Translations under genes and position numbers: made by a program | NCBI RefSeq assembly: GCF_007109405.1 | Contig: NZ_VJOY01000003.1 | Coordinates: 124,001 to 188,000, forward strand | DNA from: Pseudomonas mangiferae | GTDB lineage: Bacteria > Pseudomonadota > Gammaproteobacteria > Pseudomonadales > Pseudomonadaceae | DNA length: 64,000 nt | Direction of reading: 5' to 3' | Shown: one piece after another, positions 54,047-64,000 of the stretch | Layout: every line of letters begins with the position of its first letter | How positions within the stretch are numbered: the stretch's first letter is position 1 | The notes under the pieces: generated by a model | Told to the model about the DNA's origin: nothing | What the model saw: only the letters and a program-made list of their open reading frames with translations | Database searches by the model: none

Positions 54047-56280
54047 CACTTGCCCTCCTCCCGCACGCCCATGCCGGCACGGGCCGCCAGGTCGAGGAAG
54101 CCCGGGAAGGAGGTCGCCACGTTGGCGCAATCGTGGATGCGGATGGGTGCCCCTGCCCGCAGCGCGGCGACGCTGAAGGACATGGCGATGCGGTGGTCGC
54201 CGTGGCTGTAGACTTCGCCGCCGCCGTAGGCGCCACCCTCGATGACGATGCCATCGGGCGTCGGCTCGGCCTTCACGCCCAGGGCGGCGAGGCCGTCGGC
54301 CATCACCTGGATGCGGTCGGACTCCTTAACCCGCAGCTCTTCGGCACCGCGCAGCACGGTGCGGCCCTCGGCGCAGGCGGCGGCGATGAACAGCACCGGG
54401 AATTCGTCGATCGCCAGGGGCACCAGGTCCTCGGGGATGTCGATGCCCTTGAGCCGCGCCGCGCGCACGCGAATGTCCGCCACCGGCTCGCCGCCTACCT
54501 CGCGCTGATTTTCCAGGGCGATGTCGGCGCCCATCAGCTTGAGGATGTCGATGATGCCGGTCCGGGTCGGGTTGATACCCACATGTTCCAGGAGCAGCTC
54601 GGAGCCGTCGGCGATGCTCGCCGCCACCATGAAGAAGGCGGCGGAGGAAATGTCTGCCGGCACCTCGATCTGGGTCGCCACCAGGCGATGGCCCGATTCG
54701 ATGCAGGCGATGTTGCCGTCCACCGCCACCGGGTAGCCGAAGCCCTGGAGCATGCGTTCGGTGTGGTCGCGGGTGGGCGCCGGCTCCGCGACCGACGTTT
54801 CGCCGGCGGCGTAGAGGCCGGCCAGCAGCAGGCAGGACTTCACCTGGGCGCTGGCCATGGGCATCTCGTAGTGCATGCCGGTCAGGCGCTGGCCGCCACG
54901 GATGGTCAGGGGCGGACGACCTTCCGCCGCGGTCTCGATCACCGCGCCCATTTCCCGCAGCGGCTTGGCCACCCGGTTCATCGGTCGCTGGGACAGCGAG
55001 GCGTCGCCGGTGAGCACCGTGTCGAAGGGCTGCCCGGCCAGCAGGCCCGACAGCAACCGCATGGAGGTCCCGGAGTTGCCCAGGTAGAGCGGCCCCGGCG
55101 GCGCCTTCAGGCCTTTCAGGCCGACGCCATGGATGGTCACCCGGCCATGATGCGGGCCCTCGATGACCACGCCCATGTCGCGAAACGCCTGCAGGGTCGC
55201 CAGGGCATCCTCGCCCTCGAGGAAGCCTTCCACCTCGGTGGTGCCTTCGGCCAGGGAGCCGAGCATGATCGAGCGGTGGGAAATGGATTTGTCGCCCGGC
55301 ACGCGCAGGCGTCCGGAGAGGCGGCCGCCCGGTTGGGCCAGGTAGATCAGGTCGTTCGTATGCATGGCGTCCACATAGGCCCGGCGGGCCAGAATTTTGC
55401 CGAAGTGCTCACGGGCCACCCGGGCGCGCGTGAAGACGCCCAGCAGGTGATGCCCGTCCCCTGCGTCGACCGCCGCGCGCAAGGCGTCGAGGTCGTCGCG
55501 AAACGCATCCAGGTTCTGCAGCACGGCCTCGCGGTTGGCGAGAAAGATGTCGTGCCACATGACCGGATCACTGCCGGCGATCCGCGTGAAATCGCGGAAG
55601 CCGCCGGCCGCATAACGGAAGATTTCCAGATTCTCGCTGCGCTTGGCCAGCGAGTCGACCAGCCCGAACGCCAGCAGGTGCGGCAAGTGACTGGTGGCGG
55701 CGAGGACCTGATCGTGATGGGTCACGTCCATGTGCTCCACGTCCGCCCCCAGCTCGCGCCACAGGCGATCCACCCGGGACAGCGCCTCGGCGTCGGTTTC
55801 CGCCAGGGGGGTGAGGATCACCTTATGCCGACGGAACAGCTCGCCATTGGCGGCCTCCACGCCGCTGCGCTCGGAGCCGGCGATGGGGTGTCCGGGCACG
55901 AAGCGCGGCAGGTCGGCGCCGAACGCCTGGCGCGCCGCCGCTACCACGTTGCCCTTGGCGCTGCCGACGTCGGTCAGCACCGCCTGGCCCAGGTCGAGCC
56001 GCGCCAGGTCGGCCAGCAGCCGCTCCATGGCAATGATCGGCACCGCCAGCTGGATCACCGCGGCGCCCTGGCAGGCAACGGCGAGATCGCGTTCGCAACG
56101 GTCCACCACGCCGTTCTCCACGGCCAGGCGCCGGGACTGCGGATCGAGGTCGACCCCTACCACTTCGCGGAACAGGCCCTTCGCCCGCAACCCCTTGGCG
56201 AACGAGCCGCCGATCAGGCCCAGGCCGATCACCACCAGCCGGCCCAGGCCGGGCATGTTGCGCGGCGGCAGCTCAGCCAC
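54046..56280 (-). CDS. tyrA-aroA: Bifunctional prephenate/cyclohexadienyl dehydrogenase - EPSP synthase fusion
   Basis: A 744-residue fusion. The N-terminal part (about 1-295) is a TyrA-type dehydrogenase: [16 protein letters not shown] (NAD-binding), [15 protein letters not shown] and [12 protein letters not shown]. From about residue 305 a complete AroA/EPSP synthase follows: [33 protein letters not shown] and [12 protein letters not shown]. The fusion is characteristic of pseudomonads. The start is uncertain: GTG 56280 overlaps the hisC tail and has AAGG ten bases away, while ATG 56256 (MPGLGRLVV) lacks a ribosome-binding site. It shares a base with cmk. The two activities flank chorismate: EPSP synthase before it, arogenate/prephenate dehydrogenase after. 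Confidence 0.95.
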   Translation of the reverse strand: MAELPPRNMPGLGRLVVIGLGLIGGSFAKGLRAKGLFREVVGVDLDPQSRRLAVENGVVDRCERDLAVACQGAAVIQLAVPIIAMERLLADLARLDLGQAVLTDVGSAKGNVVAAARQAFGADLPRFVPGHPIAGSERSGVEAANGELFRRHKVILTPLAETDAEALSRVDRLWRELGADVEHMDVTHHDQVLAATSHLPHLLAFGLVDSLAKRSENLEIFRYAAGGFRDFTRIAGSDPVMWHDIFLANREAVLQNLDAFRDDLDALRAAVDAGDGHHLLGVFTRARVAREHFGKILARRAYVDAMHTNDLIYLAQPGGRLSGRLRVPGDKSISHRSIMLGSLAEGTTEVEGFLEGEDALATLQAFRDMGVVIEGPHHGRVTIHGVGLKGLKAPPGPLYLGNSGTSMRLLSGLLAGQPFDTVLTGDASLSQRPMNRVAKPLREMGAVIETAAEGRPPLTIRGGQRLTGMHYEMPMASAQVKSCLLLAGLYAAGETSVAEPAPTRDHTERMLQGFGYPVAVDGNIACIESGHRLVATQIEVPADISSAAFFMVAASIADGSELLLEHVGINPTRTGIIDILKLMGADIALENQREVGGEPVADIRVRAARLKGIDIPEDLVPLAIDEFPVLFIAAACAEGRTVLRGAEELRVKESDRIQVMADGLAALGVKAEPTPDGIVIEGGAYGGGEVYSHGDHRIAMSFSVAALRAGAPIRIHDCANVATSFPGFLDLAARAGMGVREEGK

Positions 56281-57385
56281 GGCCCAGCACCTTCGCCAGT
56301 GCGGCCAGGCAACGGGCATTCTCGTCTGGCAGGCCGATGGAGATGCGCAGGTGACGCGGCATCCCATAGCCCCCTACCGGGCGCACGATCACGCCTTCGG
56401 CCAGGAGCGCCTGGTACACCGGGCCGGCCTCCCGGTCCAGCTCCACGGCGATGAAATTGCCGCGGGAGGGAATCCAGCGCAGGTCGAGGGCCGCGAAACC
56501 GGCCTCCAGCTGCGCCATGCCGGCATCGTTGACCTGCCGGCTGCGCGCCAGGTAGTCCTCGTCTTCCAGGGCGGCGCAGGCCGCCGCCAGGGCCAGGCTG
56601 TTGACGTTGAACGGCTGGCGCACACGGTTCAGCACATCGGCGATCTCCGCCGAGCAGACGCTATAGCCCACCCGCAGCGCCGCCAGGCCATAGGCCTTGG
56701 AAAAAGTGCGGGAAACCAGCAGGTTCGGGTGCTCGGCCAGGTACGACAGGCCGTCGGGCAGGTCATCGCCCTCGGCGTACTCGATGTAGGCCTCGTCCAG
56801 CACCACCAGCACCCGCTCGGGCACTTGTCGGAGGAACGCCTGCAGGGCATCCGGGCCGAACCAGGTGCCGGTGGGGTTGTTGGGGTTGGCGATGAACACC
56901 ACGCGGGTGGCGTCGTCGATGGCAGCGAGCATCGCGTCCAGGTCATGGCCCCAGTCCCGCGCCGGTACCGCGCGGCCCTCGGCGCCCACGGCCTGCACCG
57001 CGATGGGATAGACGGCGAAGGCGTACTGGCTGAACACCGCGTTCAGGCCGGGTGCCAGGTAGGCGCGCGCCACCAGGTCGAGGATGTCGTTGGAACCGTT
57101 GCCCAGGGTGATCTGATCCGGCGCAGCCTGGCAGCGACGGGCCAGGGCGGCCTTCAGCTCGAACCCGTTGCCGTCCGGGTAGCGGGTCAGCTCGTCCAGT
57201 TCCGCGCGGATCGCTTGCAGAGCCCGGGGGCTCGGCCCCAGGGGATTCTCGTTGCTGGCCAGCTTGACGATGTGCGCCGGCTCCAGACCCAGTTCACGGG
57301 CCAGCTCGTCCACCGGCTTGCCTGGCACGTAGGGGGATAGTTTCTGTACGCCTGGCACGGCCAGGGCGAGGAAATCGCAACTCAT
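56273..57385 (-). CDS. hisC: Histidinol-phosphate/aromatic aminotransferase HisC
   Basis: A 370-residue class I/II PLP aminotransferase. The PLP lysine is in SRTFSKAYGLAALRVGY (near residue 230); NPNNPTG and VLDEAYIEY are the other cofactor motifs. The start VPGVQKLSPYVPGKPVDELARE is typical of HisC. In pseudomonads this second HisC copy, lying with tyrA and pheA, is thought to act mainly on aromatic amino acid precursors and imidazole acetol phosphate. It lies 78 nt downstream of pheA and overlaps the start of tyrA-aroA. Confidence 0.94.
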   Translation of the reverse strand: MSCDFLALAVPGVQKLSPYVPGKPVDELARELGLEPAHIVKLASNENPLGPSPRALQAIRAELDELTRYPDGNGFELKAALARRCQAAPDQITLGNGSNDILDLVARAYLAPGLNAVFSQYAFAVYPIAVQAVGAEGRAVPARDWGHDLDAMLAAIDDATRVVFIANPNNPTGTWFGPDALQAFLRQVPERVLVVLDEAYIEYAEGDDLPDGLSYLAEHPNLLVSRTFSKAYGLAALRVGYSVCSAEIADVLNRVRQPFNVNSLALAAACAALEDEDYLARSRQVNDAGMAQLEAGFAALDLRWIPSRGNFIAVELDREAGPVYQALLAEGVIVRPVGGYGMPRHLRISIGLPDENARCLAALAKVLGRG

Positions 57386-57463
57386 CGGAACGCCTCACGC
57401 TAGGCGCCGTGGTTGCCCGCCCGCCCCGTCCGGCGGTGCGCAGCGGGCAGCCCGCGGCCGCCG

Positions 57464-58558
57464 TTAAAGTACCGCCTTGGGGTAGGAGCCCAGCACCTTG
57501 AGCGCCACGGCCTCGCCGTTGATTTTCTCCAGCACGTCCTTGATCAGCGGATCGCGGTGGTGCCCGATGAAATCGATGAAGAACACGTAGGTCCACTTGC
57601 CGCTGCGGGACGGCCGGGTCTCGATCCGGGTCAGGTCGATGCCGTTGGTGTGGAACGGTACCAGCAGCTCGTGCAGGGCACCCGGCTTGTTGCGCATGGA
57701 AATGATCACCGAGGTCTTGTCGTCGCCGGTGGGCGGCACTTCCTGGCTGCCGATGATGAGGAAGCGCGTGGAGTTGTCCGGGCGGTCCTCAATCTTCTCG
57801 TGCAGCTTGCTCAGGCCGTAGAGCCTGGCTGCCATGTCGCCGGCGATGGCCGCGGAATTCCACTCGCTCTTCACCCGCTTGGCAGCGTCGGCGTTGCTGG
57901 ACACCGCCACCCGCTCGACATTGGGGTAATGGGCGTCCAGCCACTTGCGGCACTGGGCCAGGGACTGGGCGTGGGAATAGATGCGGGTGATGCGGTCGGT
58001 CTTGGTGGTCTCGCCCACCAGCAGGTGGTGGTGGATGCGCAGCTCCACTTCGCCGCAGATCACCATGTCGTGCTCGAGGAAGCTGTCCAGGGTGTGATTG
58101 ATCGCCCCCTCGGTGGAGTTCTCCACCGGCACAACGCCGAAGTTCACCGCGCCGGACGCCACCTCGCGGAACACCTCGTCGATGGCGGCCATGGGCACGG
58201 TGATCACCGCGTGGCCGAAATGCTTGACGGTGGCCGCCTGGGAGAAGGTGCCCTCCGGGCCCAGGTAGGCCACCTTGAGGGGCTGCTCCAGGGCCAGGCA
58301 GGAGGACATGATCTCGCGGAACAGCCGGGCCATTTCCTCGTTGTCCAGCGGGCCGCGGTTGCGCTCCATGATGTGCTTGAGCACCCAGGCCTCCCGCTCG
58401 GGCCGGTAGAACACCGGCTCCTCGCCCTCCGGCAGGGACAGCATCTTCACCCGCGCCACCTCCTTGGCACAGCTGGCGCGCTCGCTGATCAGGTCGAGGA
58501 TCTTCTCGTCCAGGCTGTCGATGCGCAGGCGCAGCGCCTTGAGTTCCTGGTCGCTCAT
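57464..58558 (-). CDS. pheA: Bifunctional chorismate mutase / prephenate dehydratase
   Basis: A 364-residue PheA with three domains. Chorismate mutase (about 1-95) shows LRLRIDSLDEKILDLISERA. Prephenate dehydratase (about 97-275) shows VAYLGPEGTFSQAA, VPVENSTEGAINHTLD and the NSTRFLII catalytic motif. A C-terminal ACT domain (about 285-364) shows NKPGALHELL and IETRPS, the phenylalanine-binding feedback site. The start codon shares one base with the serC stop. Length matches the P. aeruginosa enzyme. Confidence 0.97.
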   Translation of the reverse strand: MSDQELKALRLRIDSLDEKILDLISERASCAKEVARVKMLSLPEGEEPVFYRPEREAWVLKHIMERNRGPLDNEEMARLFREIMSSCLALEQPLKVAYLGPEGTFSQAATVKHFGHAVITVPMAAIDEVFREVASGAVNFGVVPVENSTEGAINHTLDSFLEHDMVICGEVELRIHHHLLVGETTKTDRITRIYSHAQSLAQCRKWLDAHYPNVERVAVSSNADAAKRVKSEWNSAAIAGDMAARLYGLSKLHEKIEDRPDNSTRFLIIGSQEVPPTGDDKTSVIISMRNKPGALHELLVPFHTNGIDLTRIETRPSRSGKWTYVFFIDFIGHHRDPLIKDVLEKINGEAVALKVLGSYPKAVL

Positions 58559-59643
58559 CAGCCGCGCTCCTTCTCGAACTCCGCCATGTACGCCACCAGG
58601 GCCTCGACGGCCTCCAGGCCCACGGCGTTGTAGAGGGACGCGCGCATGCCACCCACCGAGCGATGGCCCTTGAGGTTGAGCAGGCCGCGGGCCTCGGCAC
58701 CCACCAGGAACGGCTTGTCCAGGCGCTCGTCGGGCAGGCGGAACGGCACGTTCATCCAGGAGCGGTCCGGGGTCGCGATGGGGTTGGCGTAGAAACCGCT
58801 GCCATCGATGTAGCCGTACAGCAGCTCCTTCTTGGCGCGGTTGCGCTGTTCCATCGCGGCGACGCCGCCCTGCTCCTTGAGCCACTCGAACACCAGCCCG
58901 GAGAGGTACCAGGAGAAGGTGGCCGGGGTGTTGTACATGGAGCCGTTGTCGGCGGCGATCTTGTAGTTGAGCATGGTCGGGCAGGCCGCGCGGGCCTTGC
59001 CCAGCAGGTCTTCGCGGACGATCACCACCACCAGCCCGGAGGGGCCGATGTTCTTCTGGGCGCCGGCGTAGATCAGGCCGAACTTCGACACGTCCACCGG
59101 CCGCGAGAGGATGTCCGAGGACATGTCGGCCACCAGGGGGACGTCGCCGGCCTGGGGAATCCAGTCGAACTGCACGCCGCCGATGGTCTCGTTGGAGGCG
59201 TAGTGGAGGTAGGCGGCCTTGGGGTCCAGGCGCCACTGGTCCTGGGGCGGGATGGCGCGGAACTCGCTGTCCTTGCCGCTGGCCGCCAGGTTCACCTGGC
59301 CGTAGCGGCGGGCCTCCTCGACACTTTTCTTCGACCAGATGCCGGTCTCGATATAGTCGGCACTGCCACCCTCGGGCAGCAGGTTCAGCGGGATTTCCGC
59401 GAATTGCTGGCTGGCGCCGCCCTGGAGGAACAGCACCTTGTAGTGGGACGGGATGGCCATCAGGTCGCGCAGGTCCTGCTCGGCCTTCTCGGCGATGGCC
59501 ACGTACTCGTCGCTGCGATGGCTCATCTCCATCACCGACAGACCCTTGCCTTGCCAGTCGAGGAGTTCCGCCTGGGCGCGCTGGAGGACGGCCTCCGGGA
59601 GGGCGGCGGGACCGGCGCAGAAGTTAAAGGCGCGTTTGCTCAT
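58558..59643 (-). CDS. serC: Phosphoserine aminotransferase
   Basis: A 361-residue PLP enzyme making 3-phosphoserine from 3-phosphohydroxypyruvate, and acting in pyridoxine synthesis. It shows KRAFNFCAGPAALPEAVLQRA, LQGGASQQFAEIPLNLL, MSSDILSRPVDVSKF and the PLP lysine in YAGAQKNIGPSGL. ATG 59643 is preceded by GAGAGA; the frame extends upstream without family similarity. It heads the supraoperon after gyrA and is coupled to pheA by a one-base overlap. Confidence 0.97.
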   Translation of the reverse strand: MSKRAFNFCAGPAALPEAVLQRAQAELLDWQGKGLSVMEMSHRSDEYVAIAEKAEQDLRDLMAIPSHYKVLFLQGGASQQFAEIPLNLLPEGGSADYIETGIWSKKSVEEARRYGQVNLAASGKDSEFRAIPPQDQWRLDPKAAYLHYASNETIGGVQFDWIPQAGDVPLVADMSSDILSRPVDVSKFGLIYAGAQKNIGPSGLVVVIVREDLLGKARAACPTMLNYKIAADNGSMYNTPATFSWYLSGLVFEWLKEQGGVAAMEQRNRAKKELLYGYIDGSGFYANPIATPDRSWMNVPFRLPDERLDKPFLVGAEARGLLNLKGHRSVGGMRASLYNAVGLEAVEALVAYMAEFEKERG

Positions 59644-59665
59644 GGGTTCTCTCTCAACGTTCGCA

Positions 59666-59719
59666 GGCCGCGCCCCCGGCGCGGCCTCTGCCAATCGCCC
59701 GCTCCGGCCGGGAGCGGGC
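59666..59719 (-). terminator. Two GC-rich hairpins between gyrA and serC
   Basis: Perfect 9-bp stems GGCCGCGCC-CCC-GGCGCGGCC (59666-59686) and GCCCGCTCC-GGCCG-GGAGCGGGC (59697-59719) lie back to back in the 132-nt gap. Neither has a T-run, so partial termination or mRNA processing between gyrA and serC is more likely than full termination. Confidence 0.45.
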
Positions 59720-59775
59720 TCCGAGTCCCGCCACCGGGCCGTCCGGGCGCCGACGCGGAACGGTGAGGCGACCCG

Positions 59776-62589
<2,814 letters not shown>

Positions 62590-62669
62590 GGAAGCCTGGT
62601 TCCTTGTTGTCAGCGAGGGCTTGCAGTAAGCGCGGGATGGTAACACAGGGCGGCACGCCGCTGGAGGGT

Positions 62670-62697
62670 CTGCGACCGCCTCGCACGGCGGTCGCAG
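62670..62697 (-). terminator. Hairpin after mtnA, before gyrA
   Basis: Perfect 11-bp stem CTGCGACCGCC/GGCGGTCGCAG, six-base loop, 15 nt after the mtnA stop on the minus strand. No T-run, so termination may be partial. Confidence 0.5.
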
Positions 62698-62712
62698 AGG
62701 CGTCGCGAGAAC

Positions 62713-63789
62713 CTAGTGCAGGCGTTTGCGGCACATCAGTTGGGCCAGCTTGGCGGTATCCGGACGCTCCACCACGCCCTTCTCCGTCACGATGGCGTCG
62801 ATCAGGTCCGCCGGGGTCACGTCGAACACCGGGTTGACCGCATCCACCGGGGCGGCCACCGGCCGGCCACCCAGCTCCAGCAGCTCGCGGCCGTCGCGTT
62901 CCTCGATGGGAATCTCGTCGCCGCTCTCCAGGGCCATGTCGATGGTGGAGCTGGGCGCCACCACCATGAAGCGCACCCCGTGGTGCATGGCGTTGACCGC
63001 CAGCTGGTAGGTGCCGATCTTGTTGGCCACGTCACCGTTGGCGGTGATGCGGTCGGCGCCGACGATCACCCAGGTGATGCCGGCGGTCTTCATCAGGTGC
63101 GCCGCCGCGGCGTCGGCGCTGAGGCTGACCGGCACGCCCTCGCCCGCCAGCTCCCAGGCGGTGAGGCGCGCGCCCTGTAGCCAGGGCCGCGTCTCGTCGG
63201 CATAGACCCGCTCCACCAGCCCATCCAGCCAGGCGGCGCGGATCACCCCCAGCGCGGTGCCGAAGCCACCGGTGGCCAGGGCGCCGGTATTGCAGTGGGT
63301 GAGCAGCGCCTGGGGATTGCCCTGGTGGCGGCGGATCAGGTCCACCCCCAGCTGGGCCATGGTCAGGTTCGCCTCGCGGTCGCTGAGGTGGATCGACACC
63401 GCCTCGGCCTCCAGGGCCGCGAGGGGGTCCTCGTGGGGCTTGAGACGATCAAGGCGGTCGCGCAGGCGGTTGAGGGCCCAGCACAGGTTGACCGCGGTGG
63501 GCCGGGTGTCCGCCAGCAGGCGAAAATCCGCCTCCAGGTCGTTGCGCCAGTCGCCGCCGGCGGCCTGTCGCGCCCGGGCGCCCAGCACCAGCCCATAGGC
63601 GGCGCTGATGCCGATGGCCGGCGCGCCACGGACCACCATGGAGCGGATCGCCTCGGCGACGCCGGCGGCGCTGTCGTACGCCAGCCAGCGCTCCTCGAAC
63701 GGCAGCAGGCGCTGGTCGAGCAGGTGCAGCGTACCGTCCCGCCAGTCGATGGCCCTGACCTTCTCCGCCGCCAGCAGTCGCTCGCGCAT
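62713..63789 (-). CDS. mtnA: S-methyl-5-thioribose-1-phosphate isomerase
   Basis: A 358-residue enzyme of the methionine salvage pathway, isomerising methylthioribose-1-phosphate to the ribulose form. Family signatures are [47 protein letters not shown] (catalytic cysteine), [19 protein letters not shown] and [18 protein letters not shown] (catalytic aspartate). ATG 63789 is chosen; an upstream frame to 63924 lacks family similarity. It is divergent from the MTA/SAH deaminase gene beginning at 63970, a matching partner in nucleoside salvage. Confidence 0.95.
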   Translation of the reverse strand: MRERLLAAEKVRAIDWRDGTLHLLDQRLLPFEERWLAYDSAAGVAEAIRSMVVRGAPAIGISAAYGLVLGARARQAAGGDWRNDLEADFRLLADTRPTAVNLCWALNRLRDRLDRLKPHEDPLAALEAEAVSIHLSDREANLTMAQLGVDLIRRHQGNPQALLTHCNTGALATGGFGTALGVIRAAWLDGLVERVYADETRPWLQGARLTAWELAGEGVPVSLSADAAAAHLMKTAGITWVIVGADRITANGDVANKIGTYQLAVNAMHHGVRFMVVAPSSTIDMALESGDEIPIEERDGRELLELGGRPVAAPVDAVNPVFDVTPADLIDAIVTEKGVVERPDTAKLAQLMCRKRLH

Positions 63790-63969
63790 CGCACACGTCC
63801 TCGCACTCAAAAGCTGCCGAGTATACCCGCAAGCGCGCGGCACAGGCGGCGTGGCGACGCTAGACGCCACCCGGCGACGCAACCCGTCGCGGCGAAGCGG
63901 GCCTCGGCTTCTAGCCCATCGCATTCCTCATATACACTTGCCGGTTACCCCTGAACGTGGAACCCCACC

Positions 63970-64000
63970 ATGCCCGACGCCCCCCTCGACCTGATCCTGC
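63970..64000 (+). CDS. Start of a probable MTA/SAH deaminase gene (cut by window edge)
   Basis: Only ten codons are visible, reading MPDAPLDLIL. In P. aeruginosa the gene divergent from mtnA is a TRZ/ATZ-family hydrolase (5-methylthioadenosine/S-adenosylhomocysteine deaminase) whose start reads similarly. Identity rests on position and this short N-terminus. A CATATACA element at 63930-63937 could be its -10 region. Confidence 0.5.
   Translation, partial: MPDAPLDLIL

Overview
The window reads as an ordinary core-chromosome stretch of a high-GC Pseudomonas, probably a relative of the P. aeruginosa / P. resinovorans / P. citronellolis lineages. This rests on gene content and order. The braCDEFG transporter, the pdxH and OmpA-lipoprotein block, the alkB-like/rapA block, gbuR/gbuA with its symporter and decarboxylase, and the gyrA-serC-pheA-hisC-tyrA/aroA-cmk-rpsA-ihfB supraoperon are all arranged as I remember them in pseudomonads. 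I saw no tRNA, rRNA, CRISPR array, prophage or complete insertion sequence. One short intergenic element (17441-17556) looks like a MITE or an IS remnant.

Layout, left half. Positions 1-6500 hold YbaN, a DTW-domain tRNA-modification enzyme, and a guanidino-compound module: GbuR regulator, guanidinobutyrase GbuA, a sodium:solute symporter and a ThDP decarboxylase resembling 2-ketoarginine decarboxylase. A 42-residue PA1414-like gene follows. Next comes a probable PQQ module, a TonB receptor of the PqqU/YncD type followed by a periplasmic sorbosone-dehydrogenase-like quinoprotein. Positions 10.3-14.1 kb carry a cysteine hydrolase, an AraC-type regulator, a LysR regulator and a YbfB-type MFS exporter. 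aceK follows, then a YqjD/YqjE/YqjK-like trio, the MITE-like element, a catalytically complete EAL phosphodiesterase with a C-terminal sensor domain, a CPBP protease, and two tandem SBP_bac_3 proteins without permeases. A TetR gene is divergent from an orphan atuA, followed by a proline-rich lipoprotein and an AaeB-DUF1656-AaeA type efflux operon.

Layout, right half. ccoM, a 36-residue cbb3 oxidase subunit gene, lies behind tandem Anr boxes. Then come a 51-residue basic protein, an AlkB-like dioxygenase, an unknown 98-residue protein and divergent rapA. A tartronate-semialdehyde reductase/hydroxypyruvate isomerase pair with an MFS gene precedes two DUF genes and braC-(attenuator)-braDEFG. A COG3650-type lipoprotein, an EamA transporter, a glycine-zipper lipoprotein, pdxH, an OmpA-type lipoprotein, DUF3309, the actP-yjcH acetate uptake pair and a GH17-type membrane glucanosyltransferase lead to the ihfB to gyrA block, mtnA and the start of an MTA/SAH deaminase gene.

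How it works together. Much of the window is small-molecule uptake and catabolism: guanidino acids, branched-chain amino acids, acetate, glyoxylate-derived C3 acids and terpenoid acids. It is interleaved with housekeeping genes for aromatic amino acid and serine synthesis, translation and DNA topology. Many genes overlap by 1-14 nt, and rho-independent terminators separate most units. All genes appear intact; I found no frameshifted pseudogene. The most rewarding points are the PQQ receptor/quinoprotein pair, the MITE-like element, the ccoM promoter with two Anr sites, the self-contained guanidinobutyrate module and the orphan atuA with its palindromic operator.
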